Source of the DNA: Candidatus Altimarinota bacterium | GTDB lineage: Bacteria > Patescibacteriota > Gracilibacteria > BD1-5 > UBA6164 | Direction: 5' to 3' | Assembly: GCA_030683605.1 (NCBI GenBank) | Contig: JAUXPL010000026.1 | Coordinates: 1-64,000 of the forward strand | DNA length: 64,000 bases | Shown here: positions 42,095 through 53,825 of the stretch, one piece after another | How positions within the stretch are numbered: position 1 is the stretch's first letter | How the letters are laid out: each line of letters opens with the position of its first letter | Made by a program: the position numbers and the translations under genes | The notes under the pieces: generated by a model | Database searches by the model: none | What the model was told of the DNA's origin: nothing | The model's input: only the letters and a program-made list of their open reading frames with translations

Positions 42095-42203
42095 TAAAAC
42101 CTCTCACTTGAATTCTCTCCCCTTATCAGGGGAAAGAGGCTACAAATTTTTATGAGCCTTCCTCCCTAATATTAGGGAGGAAATTCAAAGGTGGGTTAAG
42201 TTG
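42095..42203. repeat. Repeat cluster at the broken 5' end of mutS
   Basis: TTGAATTCTCTCCCCTTATC, AGGGGAAAGAGGC (arms CTCTCCCCTT and AGGGGAAAGAG), then CCTCCCTAATATTAGGGAGG and AATTCAAAGGTGGGTTAAG. The ATTCTC/GAATT flanks recur at both ends of the pair. Confidence 0.75.
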
Positions 42204-42300
42204 ATAAGTTTTTTTCTATCATATTCTATCAATTAGATTTTTTTTGTAAAGAAATATTGAAATTTATTATTATTTAGATATTCTAATAATAGTAAAAAAA

Positions 42301-42345
42301 GTAACCCATCCCCCTTTGGGGACTTCCCTTGAAAAGGGAAGATTA
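42301..42345. repeat. Partial family D repeat
   Basis: AACCCATCCCCCTTTGGGGA, CTTCCCTTGAAAAGGGAAG: the left end of a family D element without its right half. The spacer 42204-42300 contains AT-rich sequence only. Confidence 0.7.
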
Positions 42346-42368
42346 AAAAGGAGATAATTAAAAAAATA

Positions 42369-43975
42369 TGATAAAAATAAATAAAAGTGATTCAATAATT
42401 GATATCATAATTAAAATAAATAACTGTAAACAAAAGGAAGTCGTTCTTGATTTCCCTTTTTGACATCCTATTTTGCACAATTATACATCTCTTAAAATAT
42501 TGAGAAATAAAGCATGAGCAAAAGATTTGATATTGATTACAAAGGATAAAACAGCAATAAATATTGGAAAAAGCTTGTGAATAAAATACTCTGAAATGTG
42601 AGATATTGATTTATTGGAGTATAATTATACATTTTTAGAATATTTCAAATATTTAGTAAAGAGATATATAACAGAATTCAAACAGATATTCTGAAATAAA
42701 ACTCCTAATATAATATTTGAATATCAAAAAAAATATTCAGCAAATAATTCAAAAATAGGTTTTTTCTTATTATGATTAATTATATCATTATTAATGTTTA
42801 TATTTATATTTTATTTCGCAGTAAATAAAACTTATATTTATATTACTCCTGAAATATCTATAAAAACTAAATCAGAGAATTTCGTATTTAGAGAAGCTGA
42901 TAGCCTAGAACTAGTTAATAATGAAGTTATAAAATTAACAAAAATATCAAAAATAGTTTATTTAACAGAACAATTTTGAACAACTTGAATAAAAGAAGAC
43001 AATCTAAAAAGAAGTAAATGAAAAGTAACTTTTTATAATGAATTAGAAGAACCTGTTTTATTAATAAAAAATACAAGATTAGAAAATGATGATGCAATAT
43101 TATTTACAACTGATAGTGATGTAAGTATTCCTGAAGCAAAAATAACAGCAACATGATGAATAATCCCAGGTAAAGTAGATATAAATATCACTTCTCAAAT
43201 TAAAGATTCAAAATGAAAAATAGTATGAAGTAATGCTAATATATGAGCTTGAGTTCATCTAAAATTACCTGGATTAAAAGAAAATAAAGATAAAATATAT
43301 GCTAAAACTATTCAAGAAATAAAATGATGAGATGATAATGTACAAAAAATACTATCAAAAGAAGATATTAATAATGCAAAAAAAATACTAGAATGAAAAT
43401 TGAAACAACTTGCATTAAATGAAATAAAGATTGAAATACAAAATAAAAACATTACAAATAATATTACACATGAAATATTATGAATTGATGATATGTTGAT
43501 TTATAGCGATTTTAAAGTTATGTGAGAAGATAAATTAAAAGAATGAACTATTTTAGATAATTTTGAATTATCATGAACAATAAATATTACTAGTTATATT
43601 TATAACACTGAAAAAGTATTAAGTAAATTATCAAATACAATAAAAGATAGTATGATTGTAGATATAGAAAAATTAAATCTAATCAACAATAAATCTCTTA
43701 GGATATCAGATATAATATATAAAAAAAATAAACCCCTAGAAATAAAAGCAACAGCTCAAGTAGAAGCGTTTTTTTCACTTAATTTTTTGAATGAAAAAAA
43801 TAATTATATAGAAAAATTAAAAACAACTATATCATGAATGGATGAAGAAGAAGCTAAGAAAATCCTTCTAAATAGCCCAAAAATAAGTGATGTAGAAATT
43901 GTAATAAGACCATTTTTTATAACAAAGATTTCAAAAATATTAGATAATATTGAGATAAAAGTGGTGGAAAAATAA
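42369..43975 (+). CDS. Baseplate-J-like membrane protein, with an apparent one-base frameshift
   Basis: About 535 residues when one base is restored. The first 17 codons (MIKINKSDSIIDIIIKI) are in one frame. From 42419 the rest is in another: NNCKQKEVVLDFPFGHPIL, LKILRNKAGAKDLILITKD, a single TM (FFLLGLIISLLMFIFIFYF), and an outer domain with KVTFYNELEEPVLLIKNTRL, PEAKITATGGIIPGKVDINI, NIGAGVHLKLPGL, and a beta-rich tail. The outer domain matches the baseplate-J-like fold reported in CPR proteins. Length 1607 is not a multiple of three; a lost A in TTAAAATAATAAC explains it. The frameshift may be an assembly error or real. A bidirectional hairpin ends it. Confidence 0.78.
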
Positions 43976-44008
43976 AAAAATACTTTACAAAATTGTAAAG
44001 TATTTTTT
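43976..44008. terminator. Bidirectional terminator between baseplate-J-like gene and deaD
   Basis: AAAAATACTTTACAA and TTGTAAAGTATTTTT around AA, with A and T runs on the two sides. Confidence 0.9.
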
Positions 44009-44009
44009 G

Positions 44010-45842
<1,833 letters not shown>

Positions 45843-46116
45843 TTAATATATGTTTAATGATAAAAATCAAAAAAAGAACTTGGCATAATAATATTGCAAG
45901 CTCTTTTTCTATATATTAAATAGATGTGAACTTCCAAACAAAACAATTATAATGTAATTAATTTATTACGCTACCAGATATAATTACAATAAAAATATTG
46001 TAAATATATCAACTAGTTTCATTAACCCAAATTAATTAAATCCCATTATATTGAGTCATTTGAAACTTCTTATTTTTTCGACACGGTGATTATATAAAAT
46101 TATTTTTAAAATGCAA
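45843..46116 (-). promoter_or_regulatory. Promoter and long structured leader of deaD with a terminator before the ATG
   Basis: Minus strand: TTGCAT at 46116-46111, 16-base spacer, TATAAT at 46094-46089, giving a start near 46082. The leader then contains AGTTTCA/TGAAACT, the perfect hairpin TTACAATA-TTTT-TATTGTAA, and finally AGAGCTTG...CAAGTTCT plus T7 (45908-45869), an intrinsic terminator about 26 bases before the start codon. This suggests attenuation or antitermination control of deaD. It could instead be only the end of a short separate transcript. It fills the gap 45843-46180 with the purC terminator. Confidence 0.55.
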
Positions 46117-46131
46117 ATCTTTTTTGTCAAG

Positions 46132-46166
46132 AAAAAAAGATAATACCTAAAATACAGTATTACCTT
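46132..46166 (-). terminator. Terminator of purC
   Basis: AGGTAATAC and GTATTATCT (one G-U pair) followed by T7 on the minus strand, 15 bases after the purC stop. Confidence 0.85.
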
Positions 46167-46180
46167 TTCATTTTTTGCCT

Positions 46181-47143
46181 TTAAGCAAGTCTTTTCAATG
46201 TTTTGTATACATCAATATATCCTTTCAAGATTCTATCTTGTATTTCTTTTGGCACTTCAACATGAAGCTTTTGTCCTTTTTCTAATGTTTTAGCTTGCTC
46301 TTTCCAACCAGCTTGTTCACCATAGTTTCTCAGGATTTGTTTATCCATAGATATGTAATCATTTTTTGTGAAATCTTCCAGATCAATATAACGGCTACTT
46401 TCAGGAGTCAATACTTCATCACCTAGTACCCAATTACCATTACTGTTATAAAAAACTTCAAATTTTGTGTCCACCACTACGATACCATTAATTAAACATT
46501 CCTCATAGAATTGATTGAAAAGTCTTAATAAATTCTCAACGATATCAAAAAAGTCGATGTTTACTCTCAACCCACTCATTGGTATATCTTTCTCACCCTT
46601 TGTAGTGGGAGTAAAAATAACAGATTGAAATTTATCCCATTCATTCATACCTTCCGGTAAAAACAACTCGTAAGGATCAAGACCTTGTTTGTAAATCTTG
46701 AACAAACTACCAGTTAAATATTTACGGAAAATCAATTCCATACCTACAGTTTCATTGTTATGCAAAGTATAAACAGGTTTGCATAATTCAAACAACTGAG
46801 AACGTTCTTTTACAGACTCCGGCAAATTTACAGGTAATTTTTTACGAGCTGTTTTAATGCCCATGGATTCAGCGAAATCAAAACCCAAATCAGAAATCTG
46901 AGATTGAACAATCCCCTTACCAACTATTTGCAAGTCGAGAGGAATATCAAACACAGAAGTACGATCACTACGAACCAAAAGTACATGTGGAACATCACCA
47001 GCAACAAAGTACAAATCAGCATTTTTGCCAATATAGAAAAGATTGTAACCCAATTCTTCCAGTTCTGGCAAGCCATTTTCGCTTGTCAATACTTTAGACT
47101 CAGGCCATAAACCTAATTTTACAGCATCAGAAATATTTTGCAT
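46181..47143 (-). CDS. purC: SAICAR synthetase (phosphoribosylaminoimidazole-succinocarboxamide synthase)
   Basis: 320 residues from the ATG at 47143, which follows a clear AAGGAG Shine-Dalgarno; an upstream in-frame ATG at 47161 would add six residues that span that signal. Catalyses ATP-dependent joining of aspartate to CAIR in de novo purine synthesis. Motifs: LVRSDRTSVFD, ELIFRKYLTGSLFKIYK, VVDTKFEVF, GDEVLTPESSRYID, SMDKQILRNY. It holds 22 glycines, all GGN; not one TGA. Neighbouring genes of similar size hold many TGA. G+C is also higher than around. This points to recent import from a standard-code bacterium. No other purine-synthesis gene is adjacent; guaB is 15 kb away. Confidence 0.93.
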   Translation of the reverse strand: MQNISDAVKLGLWPESKVLTSENGLPELEELGYNLFYIGKNADLYFVAGDVPHVLLVRSDRTSVFDIPLDLQIVGKGIVQSQISDLGFDFAESMGIKTARKKLPVNLPESVKERSQLFELCKPVYTLHNNETVGMELIFRKYLTGSLFKIYKQGLDPYELFLPEGMNEWDKFQSVIFTPTTKGEKDIPMSGLRVNIDFFDIVENLLRLFNQFYEECLINGIVVVDTKFEVFYNSNGNWVLGDEVLTPESSRYIDLEDFTKNDYISMDKQILRNYGEQAGWKEQAKTLEKGQKLHVEVPKEIQDRILKGYIDVYKTLKRLA

Positions 47144-47221
47144 ATTATTCTCCTTTTTCAAAATTAATGCACCAGTAATATAAGTATTTTTTATAAATAG
47201 TCAATATATGTATTAATCAAT

Positions 47222-47256
47222 AAAATAATCCTAGCATTGCTAAGATTATTTTATAT
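47222..47256 (-). terminator. Terminator of the large coiled-coil gene
   Basis: AATAATCTTAGC-AAT-GCTAGGATTATT followed by TTTATTG on the minus strand; it overlaps the last codons of the gene 47246-49375. Confidence 0.75.
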
Positions 47257-49375
47257 CTTTTAATTTATCTTTTATATTTCTTATATCTATCATAGTTTTA
47301 GTTACTTTTTCCAACCATCTATATACTTTATCAGAATGTTCATAATTTACTACTAGATAATCTTTTGAAAACATAAATTCATTTGCTCACTTATATTTAT
47401 AATGCACTTTTAGTCTAGCAGGAAAATCTACTTCACTACTATTCTTATAGTTTATCTCAAAATAATACTCAGATCAATTATATAGTTTTGTATTAGTTAA
47501 TTGTATTTTTGTAAGAGAAAGAGAATTATATGTATCTATATTTTCTCACTTTATTTCCACTTTATTATTCTGTAGATTTACTAATTCTTGCTCTAATATT
47601 TTTAGTTTTCATGACAATAATTTTATTTCTTTATCGTATTTATAATTCTTTGAATCAGTATAAAGTGAATCTTTAAATAATAGTAATTTCAAATTATAAT
47701 CGTTTTCTAATTCCCTCAATTTTACAGACCGCATTATCTTATCAGATTGTTTTAATGATAAAGAAATTTTTTTCTTATATAATTTTATATTATCATTTAG
47801 TATTTTTAAATCATTTTTAGAATTATAAAATTTATCTTTATTATTTATATCATTAATATTAGATAATATTAATGATATTTCATTATCTAACTGTAAATTT
47901 TTATTAAATAATTCTTTACTTATTCTCTTTAATTCCTTAATTGATTTTTCTAAATCTTCTTTATTTATTTGTAACTCTCTTATAAATCATTTTCATATTA
48001 AATCATATCACTCATATGGTAATAAAAATTTTCATTTAGATTTCAAAAATTCTAATAATTTCTTCTCATTTGTAATTATAAATTCATGATTTTGTTTTAT
48101 TCTTTGATTATTTAATTCCTTTTCTATTTCTAGTTTTTCTAACTTATCTAATAATTTATCTTTTGTAATATTAGTGTATCAAACTATATTATTAACAGTT
48201 TGGTTTAATGAAACATTATCATTGATTTCATAATTTTCTATATAATCTACATTATTTATATTTTCAAATGTATTTATATCTATTACTCAACAAAATTTAT
48301 TTTTATAAACAATCCATTTACTATCTTTTAATGCTTTTATCTTTGAGATAGGATCCAAATTATTTTTGAATTCAAAATTAAAATCTGACTTAACATGATT
48401 AAAAAATAATAAGTACTCTGCTATATTTCAAAAAGTCAGTTCAAATCTAGCTCCAGAGTTAAAGCTCAGATTCAATATAGGAGCTATTTCTTCATCTTTT
48501 GGGAAATTTATTTCAATATTATCCAATTCTCATAAATTACTTGATTTTGTTAGGTAGAAATTTGTAACTCTTGAGTTATTTATTTCTTCTTTTATATATC
48601 ATTTTCAAATCAATAATTTTTTATCAATTGATTTTTTGTGAAATTCTCCTGTTTTTTTATCTTGAAAAGTATATAATTCGCTATTTGATGTAAATATTTT
48701 ACTTATTTGATTATCAGAATTAACAAAATTCAAATATTCATTAGTATTAATTTCCTTCAATCAAGTTTCTCAATATCTAAATTTGTAGATATTATTTTTA
48801 TTAGATAATATATAAATATTGTTATCCATTCTAAAAACATTCTTTGAAATTATTTCATTTCAATATTCATCTTTTAAAAAATATTTTTTATTTCTATCAC
48901 TATTATAGTCTAATAAATAGTAAAAATTTTGTCAAAATGCTAAATTGTATTTTCCAAATGAGATTGTAGATGTTATATTTTCTTCTATAATATTTTCAAA
49001 TTCATAATTCGCATTACAAGTATCACTTATTTGTTCAAATGATCTATTGAACATATAACTTTTTCAGTTTATTGATTTAACTATTATAGATGCTACAGGA
49101 TTTCATTCTAATAATTGAATATCATCCATATTTGTTATTTTTATTCACTTAGAATCTCTGATTTCTATTAATTCTTTTTGTCAGTTTTCAATTTTGAACA
49201 ATTTTCCATTTTCTAGTATATACTCAATATTATCGAAGTATATAGTTTTTGATTTAAATTCTTTTTTATCTAAAATATTGCTAATTTTAGACCCAAAAAA
49301 ATGAGTATAGGATTTTACTAGCTTTTCTTTTAATGAATTTATGATACCTCAATTATGTTTATTTAGCTTAAACAT
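47246..49375 (-). CDS. Large protein with C-terminal coiled coil, function unknown
   Basis: 709 residues, no signal peptide or TM. Residues 1-440 are beta-rich by eye, with many short strands such as TIYFDNIEYILENGKLFKI and YRFRYGETGLKEINT-like turns. Residues 445-640 form long coiled coil (DKLLDKLEKLEIEKELNN, and KRISKELFNKNLQLDNEIS). The last 70 residues are a compact end with VDFPARLKVHYKYKGANEF. I recognise no family. The repeated strand-turn units could be a propeller; this is a guess. It lies alone on the minus strand, with purC downstream and a family D repeat upstream. Numerous TGA codons show it is native to this genome. Confidence 0.75.
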
Positions 49376-49695
49376 TGGATTAACGATTAGTATTTACAAT
49401 TATATTTTGTATATTTTAAAATATTTTCTTAAATTGTCAAATATCTTTTTAAATATTTTTATTAATTGTCAAGAGTTTAGTAAAATCTATTCATATTTGT
49501 AGAATAACTTTTTAAAAGGGAGAAAATGTGGACTTTTTTTCTAATCCCTCCCCCTGCGGGGACTCCCTTTGTCCTAAAGGATACATTTCAATAAAAAAGG
49601 GAGAAATTTATATAGGTAAAAATCTAAAAAAAAATAGACTTTATCAAATAATATATATAATGATAGTCCTATTTAACAATAAATATTAAAAATTA
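49376..49695. other. Gene-free spacer with a family D repeat at 49545-49605
   Basis: AT-rich sequence with TGTCAAATATC/TGTCAAGAG-like short repeats near 49435-49475, then a G+C-rich block ATCCCTCCCCCTGCGGGGAC, TCCCTTTGTCCTAAAGGATA, CATTTCAATAAAAAAGGGAG, a shortened family D unit. No ORF I accept. The MscS-like gene starts at its right end. Confidence 0.75.
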
Positions 49696-50610
49696 ATGGA
49701 AGAGATTAACATAGCAAAAATAATTGAATTTATAAACTTTAACCTGGATACAGTTATATGAATAATGTTTTTATTATGATTTTTTATCACAGAAATAATA
49801 ATAAGAAAAAATCTTAAAAAAGTAAAAAATGACATAAGTAAAAAATACATGGATATGTGAAAAGAAGAAATAGATCATTTAGAAAACTTGGACCAAGACT
49901 TGTATATAGAATACTATAAATGAAAAAATATTCTTAATTTACTGAGATTTGTAATTATATTTACTATATGAGCATTTCTTATACTTTTTAGAGCTCCTAG
50001 TATTTTCAATTTTCTTGCAATTGCTGTGTGAGCTATAATAATAACTTTCAAAGAAGTTATATTGTCTTTTATATGATTCTTTTATGTATCTACTCAATAC
50101 AAAATATGAGAAAATATAGTGATATGAGACCATAATAATACAATTAGATGAGAAATAATATACTTGAATGTTTTGAATGTCTGAATAATTTGAAAAAGTG
50201 AGAATTGAGAGCATAATTGACAATTCTATATTGTACCAAATTTTAAACTTATAGTAGAAAATGTTAGAAAAGAAGAACTAGGTATAAATAATTATAGAAA
50301 AGAAGAAATAGAAATCTACTTCAAAAATGATTTATTCCAAGTAAATTTTGATGAATTTTTAATACAATTAAAAGAGTATTTAGACAAAGAATTAACTAGA
50401 AAAAATATTAATAATATATGAAACTATAAAACTTACATAGGATATAAATATAAAATAAGATTTAAATATGATAAAGATTTTTTAATATTAAAAGTATATA
50501 TTATAGAAAAACACAGAAATATATTAAATATTCAATTAAAAATAGTTTCATTTGTAGAAAAATTAAAAATAGATAATTCGAAAAAAGAAGTAGAAGAAAA
50601 AAACATCTAA
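49696..50610 (+). CDS. MscS-family small mechanosensitive channel-like protein
   Basis: 304 residues. Two or three N-terminal TM segments (TVIGIMFLLGFFITEIII, then LNLLRFVIIFTIGAFLILF), and the pore-lining region FLAIAVGAIIITFKEVILSF followed by IGFFYVSTQYKIGENIVIGD, matching MscS TM3 and the beta domain start. GEIIYLNVLNVGI and FYIVPNFKLIVE correspond to the beta domain with the 'vpNs.l' end. The C-terminal alpha-beta domain follows, with a basic-acidic tail. Known channels release solutes on hypo-osmotic shock. Only one hydrophobic stretch precedes the core, so it is a short member. It ends in KNI coded by the shared terminator. Confidence 0.83.
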
Positions 50611-50634
50611 AACCGTAGGTTTTAGATGTTTTTT
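50598..50634. terminator. Shared terminator that encodes both convergent gene ends
   Basis: AAAACATCTAAAACC-GTA-GGTTTTAGATGTTTT. Plus-strand codons AAA AAC ATC TAA end the MscS-like gene (stop 50608-50610); the mirror codons AAA AAC ATC TAA end rdgB on the minus strand (stop 50624-50622). Both proteins therefore end in Lys-Asn-Ile. Confidence 0.9.
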
Positions 50635-51221
50635 AACAACTTCAATAATCAATCTTTTTTTCTTTGTTCATTATATATTGAATCATCACTAGCTACATCT
50701 AACTGATGTCTACCATCTGGGAATAAGCATATAGAACTTACAGGAAAACCAGAAATAAATGGTTTTCTAGGTGATTTAGTAACAAAAATATCTATTTTAT
50801 CTGATTGAAAAAAGTATTTTCAATCTGGTAAGTATAGACATCTAGCAAATGGAAAACTAGCTTGTAATTTCTCATTTTCTATATGTTTTACTTTTTCTAG
50901 GAAAAATTCTATCCAATCATCATCAGAAATAGAATCAGGCAATTCACCTGCCCATCTACGAGCTTTGACTCATGGTAATCAACTAAGCTCAGTAATTTCA
51001 AATCATGAATCATCTCACAATGTAGGTAATCCTGTCAATTCACAGAAAAATTTTGCTTTTATAAAAGCATTATCTTCAACAGTATGTCAGTCTTCTATTG
51101 GATTTTCAAATTCATAATCCAAATCTGACAAAAATACTAAATCATATCATTGCGAGTTTAGTAATTCTCTAAACATTTCCTCTTTTCAAGGATTTCATGT
51201 TGCTATTAATAATTTTTTCAT
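50622..51221 (-). CDS. rdgB: XTP/dITP pyrophosphatase (Ham1/RdgB family)
   Basis: 199 residues. Hydrolyses non-canonical purine NTPs such as ITP and XTP to the monophosphate, keeping them out of DNA and RNA. Motifs: KLLIATGNPGKEEMFRELL (substrate loop; both glycines TGA), GHTVEDNAFIKAKFFCE, LPTLGDDSGFEI (catalytic Asp region), and a C-terminal FPVSSICLFPDGRHQLDVA. The usual SHR motif near the end appears as a GRHQ-type variant. Length is normal. It is the first gene after the second helicase gene on this strand and ends in the shared terminator. Confidence 0.88.
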
Positions 51222-51242
51222 AAAGATTATTTCTCATTTGTA

Positions 51243-51283
51243 GCCTCTTGCCCTTCGTATGAAGGGAAGGAATTCAAGGTAGG
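51243..51283. repeat. Small palindromic repeat
   Basis: CCTCTTGCCCTTCGTATGAA, GGGAAGGAATTCAAGGTAGG: CCCTTC and GAAGGG arms around GTAT. The GGAATTCAAGGT tail resembles the end of the mutS repeat at 42170-42200. Confidence 0.6.
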
Positions 51284-51290
51284 GTTATTT

Positions 51291-52559
51291 CTATTTTTTC
51301 TTTCAATAATGTTTTTTCTTCCCTGGTTTTGCTTTGTTTTTTATTTTGTCTTTTTTAAATCATTCTTCGAAATTCACATATCATAGTATTTTTCATTTTG
51401 GTACTAGTTCATTTTTATATGCTTCATCTTCTATTACTTCTAGTTTTTTTCATATCAATTTTTCTATATTAGCTAGACTTTCTTTATCTTGTTCTATACA
51501 AAATGTAATAGATACTCATTTCTTACCTGCTCTAGCTGTTCTACCTATACGGTGAACATATGTTTCAGGATCACCTGGAACATTATAATTTATTACACAT
51601 GATAAATCATTTACATCCAATCATCTAGAAGCAATATCTGTTGCAACTAGTACTTTTATTTCTCAGTCTTTAAGTGATTTCAATGCTCTTTGTCTAGCAT
51701 TTTGTGACCTGTTTCTATGAATATTATCACATTTTATTTTAGCTGATTGTATATATTCCATAACATATTCTGTATCATCTTTTGTTTTTACAAATACTAG
51801 TATAGAATCATACTCTGCTTTTTTTACCAAGTATTGTAATAATTGTCTTCTATGACTTGCTTTTACATGATACACTTGTTGTTTGATAGTTGATGTAGTT
51901 GAAGCCACTTTGTGAACTGTGATTTCTTCAGGACAATGTAGTAGACTAGATGCTAATTCTTTTATAGCTTTTGGCATTGTAGCTGAGAAAAACAGAGTTT
52001 GTCTCTCTTTTGGGATTCTCTTCATCACTTTTTTGATATCTCACAAAAATCATAAATCAAGCATTCTATCTGCTTCATCTAGTACTAGTATTTCTACATA
52101 AGACAACTTAATAATTCATTGACTAATCAAATCCTCCAATCTACCAGGTGTTGCAATCAAAATATCTACTCATTTTTCTATTGCTTTTACTTGATGGAAC
52201 TGGTTTACTCCACCATAAATAACTGTATGCTTAAAATTAGTATTTGTACAATATGGAGAAAATGTTTCTCATATCTGAATAGCCAATTCCCTAGTTGGTG
52301 CTATTATTAATGCTTTGATTTTTCTTTTTATTTTACCTTCTACCAATCATTCTTCCAATCTTCTATTATAAAGCGTATGCAAAATAGGCAGAGCAAAAGC
52401 AAAAGTCTTACCACTACCAGTTTGTGCACATCATAAAATATCTTTTCACTTTATTACTAAAGGAATCACTTTTTCTTGTATCTCAGTTGGAGCAGTAAAT
52501 CATAGTTTATCAAGAGCTTTAAGTATTGGTGGGATTATATTTAGTTCACTGAAATTCAT
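51291..52559 (-). CDS. DEAD-box RNA helicase, RhlE-like
   Basis: 422 residues. Motifs in order: [13 protein letters not shown] (Q), [107 protein letters not shown]. The C-terminus is short and very basic (GKKKHYGKKK), in place of the RNA-binding domain of DeaD. Known RhlE-type helicases act in ribosome assembly and RNA decay. Its 5' flank is shared with corA, which is divergent. It is more distant from deaD at 44010 than a recent duplicate would be. Confidence 0.9.
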
Positions 52560-52697
52560 TTTTGAAATGTTATTTATTATAAGTTGACATAGTATATATT
52601 AATTATGTAATTTAACAAATAAAATTATTTAGAAAAGTTTTTATAATGAATAATAATAGATATAATAAAAACAATTATAATTTAAATATAAATAAAT

Positions 52698-53825
52698 ATG
52701 AAAATATCTATTCCAAAAACTGATAAAATAACAAAATTTATAAAAAATCCTTTTACATTCAGTTTATCTAGATTGATTCCAAAAACTGATAAAATAGCTA
52801 GCTCTCCTTGAACTATAAAATATATATGAAAAAAAAGAAATTCAAAAATAAAAATAAGCTTAATAAATTATAATGAAAATGAAGCAAATGAAATTCAAAT
52901 AAAATCAACAAAAGAATTGAATAATTATGATACTCAAAAAACTATTAAATGGATTAATATAAAATGAGTTCACAACGAAAAAATTATTCATGAAATATGA
53001 GAAATATATAAAATTCATCCATTAGTACTTGAAGATATAGCTAATACTACTCAAAGACCCAAAATAGAAGAATATAATGATTATACTTTTATAGTTTTGA
53101 AAATTATAAATTTTTCAAAAGACAATCATGAAGTATTAATTGAACAATTTAGTATTTTAGTATGAAAGAATTATGTAATTACTTTTGATGAAAATGAATA
53201 TGATGATTTTTCTTGAGTAAAAGCTAGAATTTTAAGTAAAAAATGAAAAATAACGAAATTATGATCAGATTACTTAATGTATGCAATAATAGATGCTGTT
53301 GTTGACCAATACTTTACAGTTCTAGAAGAAATAAGTGAAAAAATGGAAGAATTGGAAGATGAGCTAATGTTTTCTGCAAATCAAAATTTGTTAAACAAAA
53401 TATATAGTCTAAAAAAAGAGATTGTATATCTGAAAAAATCAATATGGCCTCTTCGTGAAGTAATAAATAGTCTACAACGTAGTGAAAACAAATTAATTAC
53501 TAAAAATACTTTAATATATTTAAGAGATGTATATGATCATACAATTCATGCAATAGAAACAGTAGAGACATTTAGAGATTTAACATCTGGTATGCTTGAT
53601 TTATATTTATCTACTGTTAGCAATAAAACAAATGAAATAATGAAAGTACTTACAATATTTTCAGCTATATTTATCCCTCTTACATTTTTAGCTTGAGTAT
53701 ATGGTATGAATTTCCAATTTATGCCAGAATTAGCTATGAAATGGACTTATCCTGCTTGGTGGATATTTTGTATTATAGTAACAATAATTTTGATTATTGT
53801 ATTCAAAAAAAAGAAATGGTTATAG
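52698..53825 (+). CDS. corA: CorA-family divalent metal ion transporter
   Basis: 375 residues. Long N-terminal cytoplasmic domain with IHEIGEIYKIHPLVLEDIAN and QRPKIEEYNDYTFIVLK, the stalk helix with EELEDELMFSANQNLLNKIY and LKKSIWPLREVINSLQRSE, then TM1 (FSAIFIPLTFLAGVYGMNF with the YGMNF signature), the acidic loop with MPELAMKW, and TM2 (WWIFCIIVTIILIIV) plus a basic end. Moves Mg2+ or Co2+ across the inner membrane as a pentamer. The first 40 residues carry a duplicated phrase IPKTDKI, encoded by a 21-base direct repeat. The stop TAG overlaps the stop of the convergent exoribonuclease gene. Confidence 0.92.

Noticed and set aside
45909-46080. Short leader peptides upstream of deaD (for example ATG AAA CTA GTT to TTG TAA)
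   Set aside because: Too short, with no ribosome binding signal or codon bias that would support translation.
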